Assembly: GCA_947488625.1 (NCBI GenBank)
Contig: CANKZR010000001.1
Location: forward strand, 1,798,001-1,862,000
Direction: 5' to 3'
DNA length: 64,000 nt
Origin: an uncultured Sphingomonadaceae bacterium
GTDB taxonomy: Bacteria; Pseudomonadota; Alphaproteobacteria; Sphingomonadales; Sphingomonadaceae
Translations under genes and position numbers: made by a program
Part shown: one piece after another, positions 42,848 through 51,445 of the stretch
Position numbering within the stretch: position 1 is the stretch's first letter
How the letters are laid out: each line of letters opens with the position of its first letter
The notes under the pieces: generated by a model
Databases searched by the model: none
The model's input: the letters and a program-made list of their open reading frames with translations, nothing else
What the model was told of the DNA's origin: nothing

Positions 42848-44266
42848 TTGTCCAAGAATGTAGAACTGATCTCCTTCGAACCCGCATCGGGCAACGAATT
42901 GTGGCGCGCGATGCACGGCGATGTGGACGAACTCGTCGATCGCGCGCGCCGTGCATGGCCCGCATGGGCAGCGCAGCCGCTATCGAAACGTATCGAGCTT
43001 GTCCGCCGCTTCGCCATTCAGGTGGAGAAGGATCAGGAAGATTTTGCCGAACTGATCGCACGCGATACGGGCAAGCCCATGTGGGAAGCACGCACAGAAG
43101 TTGCGGCTGTGATCGCCAAGGTCGATATCTCGATCAAGGCTTATGCAGAACGTACCGGCCAGCGAAAGCTCGACAGCGCGCTGCAGGGAAGCGCAGCGCT
43201 GCGACACAAGCCGCACGGCGTCATGGCGGTGCTGGGGCCGTACAATTTTCCCGCGCACCTTCCCAACGGCCACATCATTCCTGCCCTGATCGCGGGCAAT
43301 GCCATCGTCTTCAAACCGTCGGAGAAGACCCCGGCGGTGGGGCAAAGGCTGGTAAGCTATTTTGCGAAGGCAGGCATTCCCGATGCGTTGGTGCAGTGCC
43401 TGATCGGCGGACCTGACGAGGGCAAGGCGCTGGTGGCGCATCCGGGCGTGGACGGTGTGCTGTTCACAGGCTCCGCCCAGGTCGGCATTGCCATCAATCG
43501 CAAGCTGGCCACCGATCCGGCCAAGATCGTGGCGCTGGAAATGGGCGGCAACAACCCCATCGTGTTGTGGGATACGCCCAAGATCGCCGATGCCGCCGCG
43601 CTGATCATCCAGTCCGCCTTCACCACCGCCGGGCAGCGCTGCACCGCCGGTCGCAGGCTGATCGTGAAGGCCTCGATGTACGATGAGGCCGTTGCCGCAG
43701 TGAAGGCGCTTGCCAGCCGCATCATCGTGGGCGCGCCTTTCGACGATCCGCAACCATTCATGGGCACGGTGATCGACAACAACACCGCAGACCAGTTGAC
43801 CGAAAGCTTCCTCTACCTCCTCTCCAACGGCGGCAAGGCGATCAGCCACATGCGGCGCTTGTCTGACGACAAGCCGTTCCTCTCGCCTGCCATCATAGAC
43901 ACGACCGCAATGGCCGAACGCCCCGACGTGGAACTGTTCGGGCCGCTGCTGCAGGTTATCAAGGTGGACGACTTCGACGAGGCGATCGCGGAGGCGAACA
44001 ACACGCGCTTCGGCCTTTCCGCATCCCTGATCGGCGGCGAACCGCAGCAGTACAACCGGTTCTGGGCCAATATCCGTGCAGGTATCGTCAACTGGAACCG
44101 CCCCACAAACGGCGCATCCAGCGCCGCGCCATTCGGCGGGATCGGCTTTTCGGGCAACCATCGTCCCGCTGCATATTATGCGGCGGACTACTGCGCCTAT
44201 CCTGTCACAAGTACGGAGATGGAGCAGCCGCGTGCGAGCGTGGGCGTAGGTTTCAAGGATGCCTGA
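42848..44266 (+). CDS. astD: Succinylglutamate-semialdehyde dehydrogenase-like aldehyde dehydrogenase (AstD)
   Basis: NAD(P)-dependent aldehyde dehydrogenase of 472 residues. The closest recognised family is AstD, which oxidises N-succinylglutamate semialdehyde in arginine catabolism. Catalytic residues are Asn133 (GPYNFP), Glu231 (ALEMGGNNP) and Cys265 (TTAGQRCTAGRR). Starts at TTG 42848, with GAAGGGC upstream. No astA, astB or astE is near, and an EcfG-type promoter precedes it, so it may act on stress-generated aldehydes instead. Name by family; the substrate is uncertain. Confidence 0.88.
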   Translation: MSKNVELISFEPASGNELWRAMHGDVDELVDRARRAWPAWAAQPLSKRIELVRRFAIQVEKDQEDFAELIARDTGKPMWEARTEVAAVIAKVDISIKAYAERTGQRKLDSALQGSAALRHKPHGVMAVLGPYNFPAHLPNGHIIPALIAGNAIVFKPSEKTPAVGQRLVSYFAKAGIPDALVQCLIGGPDEGKALVAHPGVDGVLFTGSAQVGIAINRKLATDPAKIVALEMGGNNPIVLWDTPKIADAAALIIQSAFTTAGQRCTAGRRLIVKASMYDEAVAAVKALASRIIVGAPFDDPQPFMGTVIDNNTADQLTESFLYLLSNGGKAISHMRRLSDDKPFLSPAIIDTTAMAERPDVELFGPLLQVIKVDDFDEAIAEANNTRFGLSASLIGGEPQQYNRFWANIRAGIVNWNRPTNGASSAAPFGGIGFSGNHRPAAYYAADYCAYPVTSTEMEQPRASVGVGFKDA

Positions 44267-44286
44267 ACGGACCAGAACGCGTACAA

Positions 44287-44334
44287 GGCGCCCGGACCGC
44301 TAGATCCGGACGCCTCGGCGCGATCCCCCTTTTT
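44287..44334 (+). terminator. Hairpin and T run after astD
   Basis: Ten-base arms GGCGCCCGGA (44287-44296) and TCCGGACGCC (44305-44314) with one mismatch, followed 15 bases later by a T run (44330-44334). The T run is displaced, so this may be a terminator with an extended 3' segment or a stabilising hairpin. The 281-base gap before rarD shows nothing else I can support. Confidence 0.45.
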
Positions 44335-44547
44335 ACACGACCCGAAGGATCGCGCTGCGGCGCTGCCCAACAGGGAGGGCAGTACCGATCCGGTAACAAA
44401 ACCATGCTTCTAAATTCAGGTGTAGTTGTACCACCGGGCATCTGAACGAGACGCAACGTATGATTTGTTCAAAGGACAACGGGCGCACGCAAGATGCCTC
44501 GCTATTCCTTTGTCGAGAAAGCCGCATCAGGCGCCAGGAACCGTTGA

Positions 44548-45486
44548 ATGGGCGAAGAACAGACAAGTCGGCAGCGGGCATTGGTCTTTGCCTTGTGCAC
44601 CCATGCCATCTGGGGATCGATGCCGCTCTACCTGCTGTTGGTGAAAGATGTGCCGCCGCTGGAATTCGTCGCCTGGCGAACGCTTTTCACTCTGCCGGTA
44701 TGCCTGCTTTTCGTCATAAGTTCCGGCAAGCTGGGCCAGCTCCGCCAGACGCTTACCGACAGGCGCACCATGCTGGTTCTGATGGCCAGCGCCTGCATGA
44801 TCGCGATCAACTGGTTCGGCTATGTCTGGGCCATCCAGAACGAGTATGTCTACGCCGCCAGCCTTGGCTATTACATCCTGCCGCTGAACATGATGCTGCT
44901 GGGCTTCGTGTTCCTGAAAGAACGGATGAACAAGGTGCAGGTCGTGGCCGTGGCGCTGGCCGCCATCGGGGTGGGAGCATTGGCCGCCGGCGCGCTTACC
45001 ACGATGTGGATCAGCCTGTTGCTGGGGACCACATTCGGCATCTACGGCCTGCTGCGCAAGACGGTGGCCGCCGGACCCCTGATCGGCCTGACGACAGAGG
45101 CCATTATCCTCCTGCCATTGGTCGCAGGCTACTTGACCTGGATAAACACTTCGGGCGACGGGCTGACACTGGGCCGCGACATGTTGGAAACACTGGCCAT
45201 CATCGCAGGCGGACTGGTGACGGCCACGCCCCTGCTGCTTTTCGCCACAGCGGCACGCGCCTTGCCCTACACCACGATCGGCTTTCTGCAATTCATCTCG
45301 CCAACCGCTATCTTGATCCTCGGCCTGACGGTGTTCGGCGAAGAGATGAAGCCCGCGCAACTTGTATGCTTTGCGCTGATATGGGCCGCGATTGCGCTGT
45401 TTACGTGGGACTTGCTGCATTCGGCCAACAAGGCCCGAAAGGCCCGCCGTGGAGCCGTTCTTGGGCGCGGCGTGACACCGCAGTAA
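44548..45486 (+). CDS. rarD: EamA/RarD-family membrane transporter
   Basis: Ten-helix drug/metabolite transporter, 312 residues. The opening ALVFALCTHAIWGSMPLYLLL and WRTLFTLPVCLLFV are typical of RarD; a second EamA unit starts near residue 150. RarD was named for chloramphenicol sensitivity, but its substrate is unknown. AGGAA precedes the ATG. It is convergent with pyrC. Confidence 0.88.
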   Translation: MGEEQTSRQRALVFALCTHAIWGSMPLYLLLVKDVPPLEFVAWRTLFTLPVCLLFVISSGKLGQLRQTLTDRRTMLVLMASACMIAINWFGYVWAIQNEYVYAASLGYYILPLNMMLLGFVFLKERMNKVQVVAVALAAIGVGALAAGALTTMWISLLLGTTFGIYGLLRKTVAAGPLIGLTTEAIILLPLVAGYLTWINTSGDGLTLGRDMLETLAIIAGGLVTATPLLLFATAARALPYTTIGFLQFISPTAILILGLTVFGEEMKPAQLVCFALIWAAIALFTWDLLHSANKARKARRGAVLGRGVTPQ

Positions 45487-45495
45487 CGTTGCGCA

Positions 45496-46533
45496 CTAAC
45501 CGGCGAAGCGCCAGCGCAATGTTTCGCCTGCATGGAAGGGAACAAGCTGCGTGCCATCGGCCGCAATTTGCGCGGGCACGCTGCAATCTGTTCGCTCAAT
45601 CGTGATGCGCGTCTCGTTCAGCGACAGGCCGTAGAAACGCGGACCGTGCTCGGATGCAAAACCCTCGAACAGGTCGATTGCGCCCTCTTCCTCGAACACG
45701 GCCAGATAGCTTTCCAGCGCGAACGGCGCGTTGAAGATACCCGCACAGCCGCAGGCGCTTTCCTTCGCCTCGCGCGCATGGGGCGCGCTGTCGGTGCCAA
45801 GGAAGAATTTCGCGCTGCCGCCCGTGGCTGCCCGGCGCAGGGCAAGCCGATGCTTCTCGCGCTTGGCAACGGGCAAACAATAGGCGTGCGGACGCATTCC
45901 GCCCACCAGCATGGCGTTGCGGTTGATATGCAGATGCTGCGGCGTGATCGTGGCAGCGACATTCGCATCTGCATTCTCCACGAATTTGACGCCTTCCTCA
46001 CTGGTGAGATGTTCGAACACCACTTTGAGCTGCGGCAGGTCTGCCAGAAGCGGAGCAAGTACGCGTTCGATAAATACCGCCTCCCGGTCGAAGATATCGA
46101 CATCGGCATGGGTGACTTCGCCGTGTACGCACAGCACCATGCCGATCTCGGCCATCACTTCCAGCACGGCGCGGATATTGGCGACATCGGTCACGCCGCT
46201 ATCGGAATTGGTCGTAGCGCCTGCGGGATAGAGCTTTGCCGCGGTAAAGACGCCCGCCTCGAACCCGCGCCGTATTTCGTCGGGATCGGTGTTGTCGGTA
46301 AGATAGCAGGTCATCAGCGGCGTAAAATCCGCGCCTTCAGGCAAGGCCGCCACGATCCGCTCGCGATAAGCCGTGGCCAAGGCCACATTCGTTACCGGCG
46401 GACTGAGGTTGGGCATCACGATGGCGCGCGCGAACTGGCGCGCGGTATGGCCCGCGACGGCTTCCAGCATGGCGCCATCGCGCAGGTGAACGTGCCAGTC
46501 ATCGGGGCGGCGAATGGTAAGGGAATCGGTCAT
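45496..46533 (-). CDS. pyrC: Dihydroorotase PyrC
   Basis: Third step of pyrimidine synthesis. The 345-residue protein is the PyrC class II/ type I-short form: zinc ligands His14 and His16 in WHVHLRDG, carbamylated Lys100 in [19 protein letters not shown] and FEHLTSE for later ligands, and LGTDSAPH for the catalytic Asp. ATG 46533 is chosen; the frame extends upstream through the patatin gene. It follows the patatin-like gene by 10 bases, so the two are probably cotranscribed. Confidence 0.96.
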   Translation of the reverse strand: MTDSLTIRRPDDWHVHLRDGAMLEAVAGHTARQFARAIVMPNLSPPVTNVALATAYRERIVAALPEGADFTPLMTCYLTDNTDPDEIRRGFEAGVFTAAKLYPAGATTNSDSGVTDVANIRAVLEVMAEIGMVLCVHGEVTHADVDIFDREAVFIERVLAPLLADLPQLKVVFEHLTSEEGVKFVENADANVAATITPQHLHINRNAMLVGGMRPHAYCLPVAKREKHRLALRRAATGGSAKFFLGTDSAPHAREAKESACGCAGIFNAPFALESYLAVFEEEGAIDLFEGFASEHGPRFYGLSLNETRITIERTDCSVPAQIAADGTQLVPFHAGETLRWRFAG

Positions 46534-46543
46534 GTCGGGCGCT

Positions 46544-47368
46544 TTAATCTGCGCGGCCCTGCTTCGCCAGCCATGCCTTGCCATCGCACACGCCCTGGTC
46601 CCAGGTGCGCGTGACCTTGGTGGCATCGGTAAAGTCGATCTTGTCCGCCGCCACTTCCTTGCTTGGCTGCGCGTAGGTTCGGCCTTCGATATCAGGGCAA
46701 TTGCGATAACGCGACGTCAGCAGCACCAGCGTTTCCCCGCGGCAGTCACGCGGCAGCGGTGCCTTGTCCAGCATGCCGCCATCCAGCACGCGGCAATCCT
46801 GCCATTGCGGTACGTCGAACACCGGCGGGATCGTGGCCGCGGCGCAGATCAGGTCCACCAACTTGCCGTCTCGTGCCGCTTGTCTTGCATCCACGCGTAG
46901 TTCGCGCAGGCCCGCTCCGCGCGGCACGCGCAGGTGCGGGGTGGAGCGCACGGCCTGGTCCAGCTGGTAAAGTACGCCGTAAACCACCGCGCATACATGC
47001 GGCGCAAGCTGCTCCGGCGGCACAGACAGTACGACTTCATATTCCGGCCCGGCCGCAACCCGCTCTATCGCTTCCCGGTCCAGCGTCACGTCCACGACGG
47101 CGCGGTAGATTTCCTGATGCGGAGTGTAATTGGAGCTTCCGGCATCGAGATTAGAATCGTTCTGCAGGAAGGCCTCGTGCATCACGGCCAGCAGGTCTTC
47201 CTCGCGCCCGCCGATCCAGCTGGCGGCACTCAACGCTCCCCCCGAAACGCAGCTGATCCGTTCGGGACGCAAGTCCTCGTAAGAACCAACCTGGCTGAGG
47301 AAACCACCGTGCCAGAAACAGCGGATGCCGCCGCCGGAAAACACAAGCTGATCGTATTGCGAAGCCAT
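46544..47368 (-). CDS. Patatin-like phospholipase
   Basis: 274-residue protein with the patatin fold. The oxyanion loop is GGGIRC (residues 12-17), the nucleophile is Ser42 in CVSGG, and Asp196 lies in the DGG motif (VLDGGML). The standard GxSxG becomes CxSxG here, with Cys40 replacing the first Gly. No signal peptide is seen. The substrate could be a lipid ester or thioester. ATG 47368 ([10 protein letters not shown]) is used; it is divergent from ygfZ with a 38-base gap. Confidence 0.82.
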   Translation of the reverse strand: MASQYDQLVFSGGGIRCFWHGGFLSQVGSYEDLRPERISCVSGGALSAASWIGGREEDLLAVMHEAFLQNDSNLDAGSSNYTPHQEIYRAVVDVTLDREAIERVAAGPEYEVVLSVPPEQLAPHVCAVVYGVLYQLDQAVRSTPHLRVPRGAGLRELRVDARQAARDGKLVDLICAAATIPPVFDVPQWQDCRVLDGGMLDKAPLPRDCRGETLVLLTSRYRNCPDIEGRTYAQPSKEVAADKIDFTDATKVTRTWDQGVCDGKAWLAKQGRAD

Positions 47369-47406
47369 TGCATTGCCTATGGCTGGCGCCGCCCTATCTG
47401 TCACCC

Positions 47407-48150
47407 ATGAGTTTGACCCTTCTTGCCAGCCGCGCCGTGGTGCGCCTCTCATCCTCCGATGGATCGGAAGACCCCGCCGCCTTTCTGCAAGGCCTGCTAA
47501 CCAACGACGTGACCGGTTCCTTGCCCGCCTACGCCGCGCTGTTGACCGCGCAAGGCAAGACCATGTTCGACATGATCGTGTGGCGCGATGATGGCGATAT
47601 GCTGCTCGATTGCGAGGCCGACGTGGCAGAGGAACTGGTGAAGCGACTTTCACTTTATCGCCTGCGCCGCAAGATCGACATCGCCTTGGACGATAGGCTG
47701 ACCGTCCATTGGCAGATTGCCCAGTGCAAGGGCGCTTCACCCGACCCGCGCCTGCCCGCGCTCGGCCATCGCTGGCTCGCTCCTGCCGATGAAGCAGCAG
47801 AGAATACTGCCGGCAATGCGGATGAGGCGTGGCGCAAGCATCGCCTCTCTCTCGGCGTGCCAGAGGGGCACGATGAACTTGGCGATATCCTGTGGCTGGA
47901 AACCAACGCGGTGGAACTGAACGGCGTCAGCTTCAACAAGGGTTGTTACATCGGGCAGGAGAATACCGCGCGCATGAACTGGCGGCAGAAGGTCAATCGC
48001 CGACTGTTGGTCGTGCCGCTGGATGCCTCGCAGGAGAAACGGCGCAAGGCCGCGCATGAGGACCTGGGCCTGGCCGTGGATCACCTGCGGGTGGCTGATA
48101 TTCCTGCAGAACTGGTCCCGCAATGGCTGGACCTTGGCACAACCGGCTAG
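47407..48150 (+). CDS. ygfZ: Folate-binding protein YgfZ/IbaG-type Fe-S assembly factor
   Basis: Tetrahydrofolate-dependent factor that supports certain Fe-S enzymes, including MiaB. The 247-residue protein has the GcvT-like fold; the signature KGCYIGQE is at residues 178-185 with Cys180. The N-terminal LQGLLTNDVTG is also conserved. There is no Shine-Dalgarno sequence before the ATG at 47407. It is convergent with the tetR gene by one base. MiaB at 8097 is a known client in E. coli. Confidence 0.93.
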   Translation: MSLTLLASRAVVRLSSSDGSEDPAAFLQGLLTNDVTGSLPAYAALLTAQGKTMFDMIVWRDDGDMLLDCEADVAEELVKRLSLYRLRRKIDIALDDRLTVHWQIAQCKGASPDPRLPALGHRWLAPADEAAENTAGNADEAWRKHRLSLGVPEGHDELGDILWLETNAVELNGVSFNKGCYIGQENTARMNWRQKVNRRLLVVPLDASQEKRRKAAHEDLGLAVDHLRVADIPAELVPQWLDLGTTG

Positions 48151-48151
48151 G

Positions 48152-48748
48152 CTAGACGGTAACGCCGTTGGCTTCGAAAGCAGCGATCATCATCGATTCC
48201 GCGCGCTCTCGCGCCGTGGTACGTTCGACCTTCAGCGATTCTGCCAGCTGTTCGCCCATCAGGGCATCGCCCAGCGCCAGCAGCACGAGAGAAAAGGTCG
48301 TCTCGTGCATCGAGGAATCGGCATCGTCGCAGCATTCCTCCGGATTGAGATCATCCACCAGGGCATGAATGGTCTCGACAATCGGGTTGAGTGCATCCTC
48401 GTTCCCCGATGCCAGCATCCAGCTGGCGAGCGCGCCCCCGCCCTCGCGACCGAAGGCATCGAAAGTCAGGTCAACGACTTCGCGCGGTGACCCGATACCG
48501 GCGCGCGTCGCCCGCACGGCATCGCCGATGGAATCGCACACGCTTTGCGCGAGGTGACCAGCCAGCGCCTTCTGCAAGCCGGAAGCGGAGCCAAAATGAT
48601 GCAGGAGATTGGCATGCGTGCGCCCCACGCGCCCGGCCACGGCCTTCAGGGTTACGCTTTGCGGGCCGGTTTCGATCAGCAGCGCACGCGCCGCCTCCAG
48701 CGCTGCCGCGCGGCTCTCTTCGGGGCTCAGCCTCTTCCTTATTGACAC
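48152..48748 (-). CDS. TetR family transcriptional regulator
   Basis: 198-residue one-component regulator. The N-terminal helix-turn-helix is visible (LEAARALLIETGPQSVTLKAVAGRVGRTHANLLHHFGSASGL, core ETGPQSVTLKAVAGRVG); the ligand domain is all-helical. The GTG at 48748 is the only in-frame start near the HTH, with AGGGAAA about 10 bases upstream. It is divergent from the metal-dependent hydrolase gene (48804), the most likely target. Confidence 0.88.
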   Translation of the reverse strand: MSIRKRLSPEESRAAALEAARALLIETGPQSVTLKAVAGRVGRTHANLLHHFGSASGLQKALAGHLAQSVCDSIGDAVRATRAGIGSPREVVDLTFDAFGREGGGALASWMLASGNEDALNPIVETIHALVDDLNPEECCDDADSSMHETTFSLVLLALGDALMGEQLAESLKVERTTARERAESMMIAAFEANGVTV

Positions 48749-48773
48749 TGATGTAAGTTTCCCTAGATTGACA
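48742..48773 (+). promoter_or_regulatory. Divergent promoter/operator between tetR and the hydrolase gene
   Basis: TTGACActgATGTAA (48742-48756) has imperfect dyad symmetry, resembling TetR-family operators. The same TTGACA (48742-48747) with TAGATT (48764-48769) gives a plausible -35/-10 for the plus-strand gene with a 16-base spacer. TTGACA recurs at 48768-48773. The site overlaps the tetR start codon. Confidence 0.45.
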
Positions 48774-48803
48774 ATGCAACATTTAGTTGGATGGGTTCGT
48801 GAT

Positions 48804-49667
48804 ATGACTGCATATTCCCCATGGCAAGCAAGCACCCCGCAAGACCATAAGCTTACCGTGCGTAACCGCAGGTTCGAACGCGGACAGAAGCGTCTGCGCG
48901 GTGTGGACCCGGTGGCTGCGGCTTGGTTTGCCGCCCTTTCATGCAGTTTCCCGCGTGGGGAGGCGATGTTCATCGAAGCTGTGAAGGCCCACCGCGACGG
49001 CGTGCCGGAAAAGCTGGCTGGCGAGATCCGCGACTTCATTCGGCAGGAAGTGAACCATTCGCGAGAGCACATCGCATTCAATCGCGCAGTGCAGGATGCG
49101 GGTTACGAGCTTTCCGCCATCAATTCCCGCGTAAATCGCCTTGTCGACGAGACGCTTGCCGCGCCGCCCATAGTACAACTGGCCATCACCTGCGCGCTGG
49201 AGCATTTCACCGCCATGTTCGCCCACCAGTTGCTGAAGGATCCCGCCTCGCTGACGACGGCGGGCATGGGCGATCCCCAGCTTTGGCTGTGGCACGCTGT
49301 GGAGGAAATAGAGCACAAGGCCGTGGCCTACGACACGTGGTTGCACGCCACCCGCGACTGGTCGTCATTCAAACGCTGGCGGATACGCAGCATCATCATG
49401 GTGCTGGTGACGTTCCGCTTTCTGAAGAACCGCAGCACCGATGCGATGGAACTGCTGGCGCAAGACGGTATCAAGGGATGGCGCGCCAGGTGGGGGATTT
49501 TCAGCTACCTGCTCGGCAAGCCCGGGATCCTGCGCAAGATCGCACCGGCATGGCTCGGATATTTCCGCCCCGGCTTCCATCCGTGGGACCATGACGATCG
49601 CCACCTGATTGCCAGGTTCGACGATCCTGAAACGTCTGCCGGCCGGTCGGCCGTGCCCGCCGAATAA
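48804..49667 (+). CDS. Predicted metal-dependent hydrolase (PF10118 / diiron-type)
   Basis: 287-residue helical protein with clustered acidic and histidine residues that suggest a dinuclear metal site: EAMFIEAVKAHRDG, FIRQEVNHSREHIAFN, EHFTAMFAHQLL and EEIEHKAVAYDTW, the E/EH/E pattern of ferritin-like metal enzymes. Proteins of this kind (PF10118) are paired with TetR regulators in many proteobacteria. The substrate is unknown. ATG 48804 is preferred; ATG 48774 would add ten residues from the operator region. Confidence 0.82.
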   Translation: MTAYSPWQASTPQDHKLTVRNRRFERGQKRLRGVDPVAAAWFAALSCSFPRGEAMFIEAVKAHRDGVPEKLAGEIRDFIRQEVNHSREHIAFNRAVQDAGYELSAINSRVNRLVDETLAAPPIVQLAITCALEHFTAMFAHQLLKDPASLTTAGMGDPQLWLWHAVEEIEHKAVAYDTWLHATRDWSSFKRWRIRSIIMVLVTFRFLKNRSTDAMELLAQDGIKGWRARWGIFSYLLGKPGILRKIAPAWLGYFRPGFHPWDHDDRHLIARFDDPETSAGRSAVPAE

Positions 49668-49685
49668 CAGCGGCCACGGCCTACT

Positions 49686-50231
49686 CTAGGCTGCCTGCGC
49701 CCCTTGCATGGCCACGTTTCTGGTCAGGTCGCAAATATAGCGCCGGGCGAGGATGACTTCGCCTCCACGCGCCGCGCAGGCCGTGGGTCTCACCTCGCCG
49801 GTTTCGACAAAACCGTTCTTCTTCAGAACTTTGCCGCTGGCGGGGTTCTCAAGATAATGGCCGGCGTTGACTCGCTTCAGGCCCAGCGCGGTCGCCATGT
49901 CCAGCACGCCGCGCACGGCTTCGGTCGCATAGCCGCGCCCTCGCCACTCGCGCCCGATCCAATACCCCAGCTCCTCGCCTTCATCGTCGCGCTCGATACC
50001 GATCTGCCCGATGATGGGTGCACCGGTGCGTTCGGGCAGCGTGATGGCAAACTTCATGGCCTTACCTGTTGCAGGCCTGCCGCAATAGGCGATCGCGTCT
50101 GCGCAGGTATAAGGCCAGGGCGCGCGCGCCAACATCCGGACAATGCCATAGTTGGCAATGCCGCGATATATCTCGCGCCAGTCTTCGGGGAACACGGGCC
50201 GCAGGAACAGCCGATCGGTACGCATGAACAT
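49686..50231 (-). CDS. GNAT family N-acetyltransferase
   Basis: 181-residue RimJ/RimL-type GNAT. It opens RTDRLFLRPVFPEDWREIY and has the acetyl-CoA loop EWRGRGYATEAVRGVL near residue 95, then LENPASGKVLKKNGFVETGE, which is typical of acetyltransferases acting on N-termini or small amines. Two nearby ATGs (50231 and 50225) give nearly the same protein. It stands before rpmA on the same strand, separated by a terminator; substrate unknown. Confidence 0.85.
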   Translation of the reverse strand: MFMRTDRLFLRPVFPEDWREIYRGIANYGIVRMLARAPWPYTCADAIAYCGRPATGKAMKFAITLPERTGAPIIGQIGIERDDEGEELGYWIGREWRGRGYATEAVRGVLDMATALGLKRVNAGHYLENPASGKVLKKNGFVETGEVRPTACAARGGEVILARRYICDLTRNVAMQGAQAA

Positions 50232-50314
50232 CGTTATTCTCCCAATACCGAACGCCTGCCTCCATTAGGCCCTCGGTGTTTCAAATTCGGGTCTGACCCG
50301 CGGAAAGGAGAATC

Positions 50315-50346
50315 AAAAAAGGAGACGGGGCGGCCCCATCTCCTTT
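50315..50346 (-). terminator. Intrinsic terminator of rplU-rpmA
   Basis: Arms AAAGGAGA (50318-50325) and TCTCCTTT (50339-50346) with inner GGGG/CCCC and loop CGG. On the minus strand the stem is followed by six T (50320-50315). It ends the rplU-rpmA transcript. The rest of the 186-base gap upstream of the GNAT gene is featureless. Confidence 0.88.
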
Positions 50347-50417
50347 CGTTTAATCCGAACCTACAAAGGCTCGAAAAGGGCCATCCCGGTGGATGACCCC
50401 ATTATCGAATCATCCGG

Positions 50418-50687
50418 TTATTCGGCGGCTTGCGCCATCGCATCTACCGATACGTATTTGCGGCCGAGCTTGCCGTCGTGGAAGCGGACCTTGCCGGCTT
50501 CCAGGGCGAACAGCGTGTGGTCCTTGCCCATGCCTACATTGACACCGGGATAGAACTTCGTGCCGCGCTGGCGCACGATAATGTTGCCCGGAATCACGTC
50601 CTGGCTGCCGAACTTCTTCACACCAAGGCGGCGACCTGCTGAGTCGCGACCGTTACGCGATGAACCGCCTGCTTTTTTATGTGCCAT
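50418..50687 (-). CDS. rpmA: Large-subunit ribosomal protein L27
   Basis: 89-residue bL27, which reaches the peptidyl-transferase centre. The sequence opens [20 protein letters not shown], the invariant L27 start, and contains [16 protein letters not shown]. No N-terminal extension is present, so no Prp cleavage is needed. It is directly downstream of rplU (12 bases). Confidence 0.98.
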   Translation of the reverse strand: MAHKKAGGSSRNGRDSAGRRLGVKKFGSQDVIPGNIIVRQRGTKFYPGVNVGMGKDHTLFALEAGKVRFHDGKLGRKYVSVDAMAQAAE

Positions 50688-50699
50688 GGTTCGAAATCC

Positions 50700-51236
50700 T
50701 TACTTCTTGTCGGCCGACGTGTCGGCGCTCTTCTCGGTTGCAGCAGCCTTCTTCGGCGCTGCCTTCTTCGCGGCGGGCTTCTTCGCAGCCGTTTCCTTCT
50801 TGGCGGAACCGGCTGCTTCCTTGGCAGGAGCGGCCTTGCGCGCCGTGGACGAAGCCTTCTCTTCGGAAGTATCCTTCACAGGTGCATCTTCGGCCTTCTT
50901 GGCAGGTGCCTTCTTCGCAGCGGTCTTGCCTTCGCCGACGCCCACGATGCGCAGCAGGGTCATCTGCTGGCGGTGGCCGTTCTTGCGGCGATAGTTGTGA
51001 CGGCGACGCTTCTTGAAGACGGTCACCTTCTCGCTCTTCGCCTGGGCGATTACCTCGGCCGAAACCGTAACCTTGGATGCATCGGCCATGTCGGCGCCTT
51101 CGCCGGCCAGCAATACATCTTCCAGCACGATCGTGTCGCCAGCGTCACCCGCCAGCTTCTCGACTGCGATCTTGTCTCCTTCGGCGACGCGATACTGCTT
51201 GCCGCCCGTGCGCACTACTGCGAACATGGTGCTCAA
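50700..51236 (-). CDS. rplU: Large-subunit ribosomal protein L21 with C-terminal extension
   Basis: 178-residue bL21. Residues 1-105 are the conserved protein ([38 protein letters not shown] and the [18 protein letters not shown] end). Residues about 110-178 form a Lys/Ala/Glu-rich low-complexity tail, common in alphaproteobacteria. Cotranscribed with rpmA. The 209-base leader upstream holds a terminator-like hairpin. Confidence 0.97.
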   Translation of the reverse strand: MSTMFAVVRTGGKQYRVAEGDKIAVEKLAGDAGDTIVLEDVLLAGEGADMADASKVTVSAEVIAQAKSEKVTVFKKRRRHNYRRKNGHRQQMTLLRIVGVGEGKTAAKKAPAKKAEDAPVKDTSEEKASSTARKAAPAKEAAGSAKKETAAKKPAAKKAAPKKAAATEKSADTSADKK

Positions 51237-51306
51237 ATCCGTTTATCTGGTGTCTTTAAGCTGCACACCCACCCGAGCTTATCCCAGGCCAATCCACAGC
51301 AACGAC

Positions 51307-51329
51307 AAAAAAGGCGCCCGCAGGGCACC
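51307..51329 (-). terminator. Minus-strand terminator-like hairpin upstream of rplU
   Basis: GGCGCCC (51313-51319) pairs with GGGCACC (51323-51329) with one G-T pair across a 3-base loop; on the minus strand it is followed by six T (51312-51307). It lies 71 bases upstream of the rplU start with no minus-strand gene above it, so it may be an attenuator in the rplU leader or the 3' end of a small transcript. Confidence 0.55.
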
Positions 51330-51445
51330 GGAAAGAGCGCTGCCGTTAGGCGAAGCGCTGAAAGCTGTCAACCGTCACATGGCCGAATCGTCGACCAAAA
51401 TGCGCGCTGGAAAGCTTCCGATGACGAATGTAGGGAAAGGCGCAT

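Noticed and set aside
44537-44545. GGAACCGTT before rarD
   Set aside because: Both EcfG half-sites occur but with no spacer, so it cannot work as a promoter.
46534-46626. Upstream extensions of pyrC, and likewise of the patatin-like gene to 47740
   Set aside because: They overlap neighbouring genes in other frames and lack family similarity; starts at 46533 and 47368 match known N-termini.
51343-51371. Minus-strand TTGACA with TAACGG as the rplU promoter
   Set aside because: The start would fall only a few bases before the terminator-like hairpin, leaving no functional leader; the -10 is also poor.
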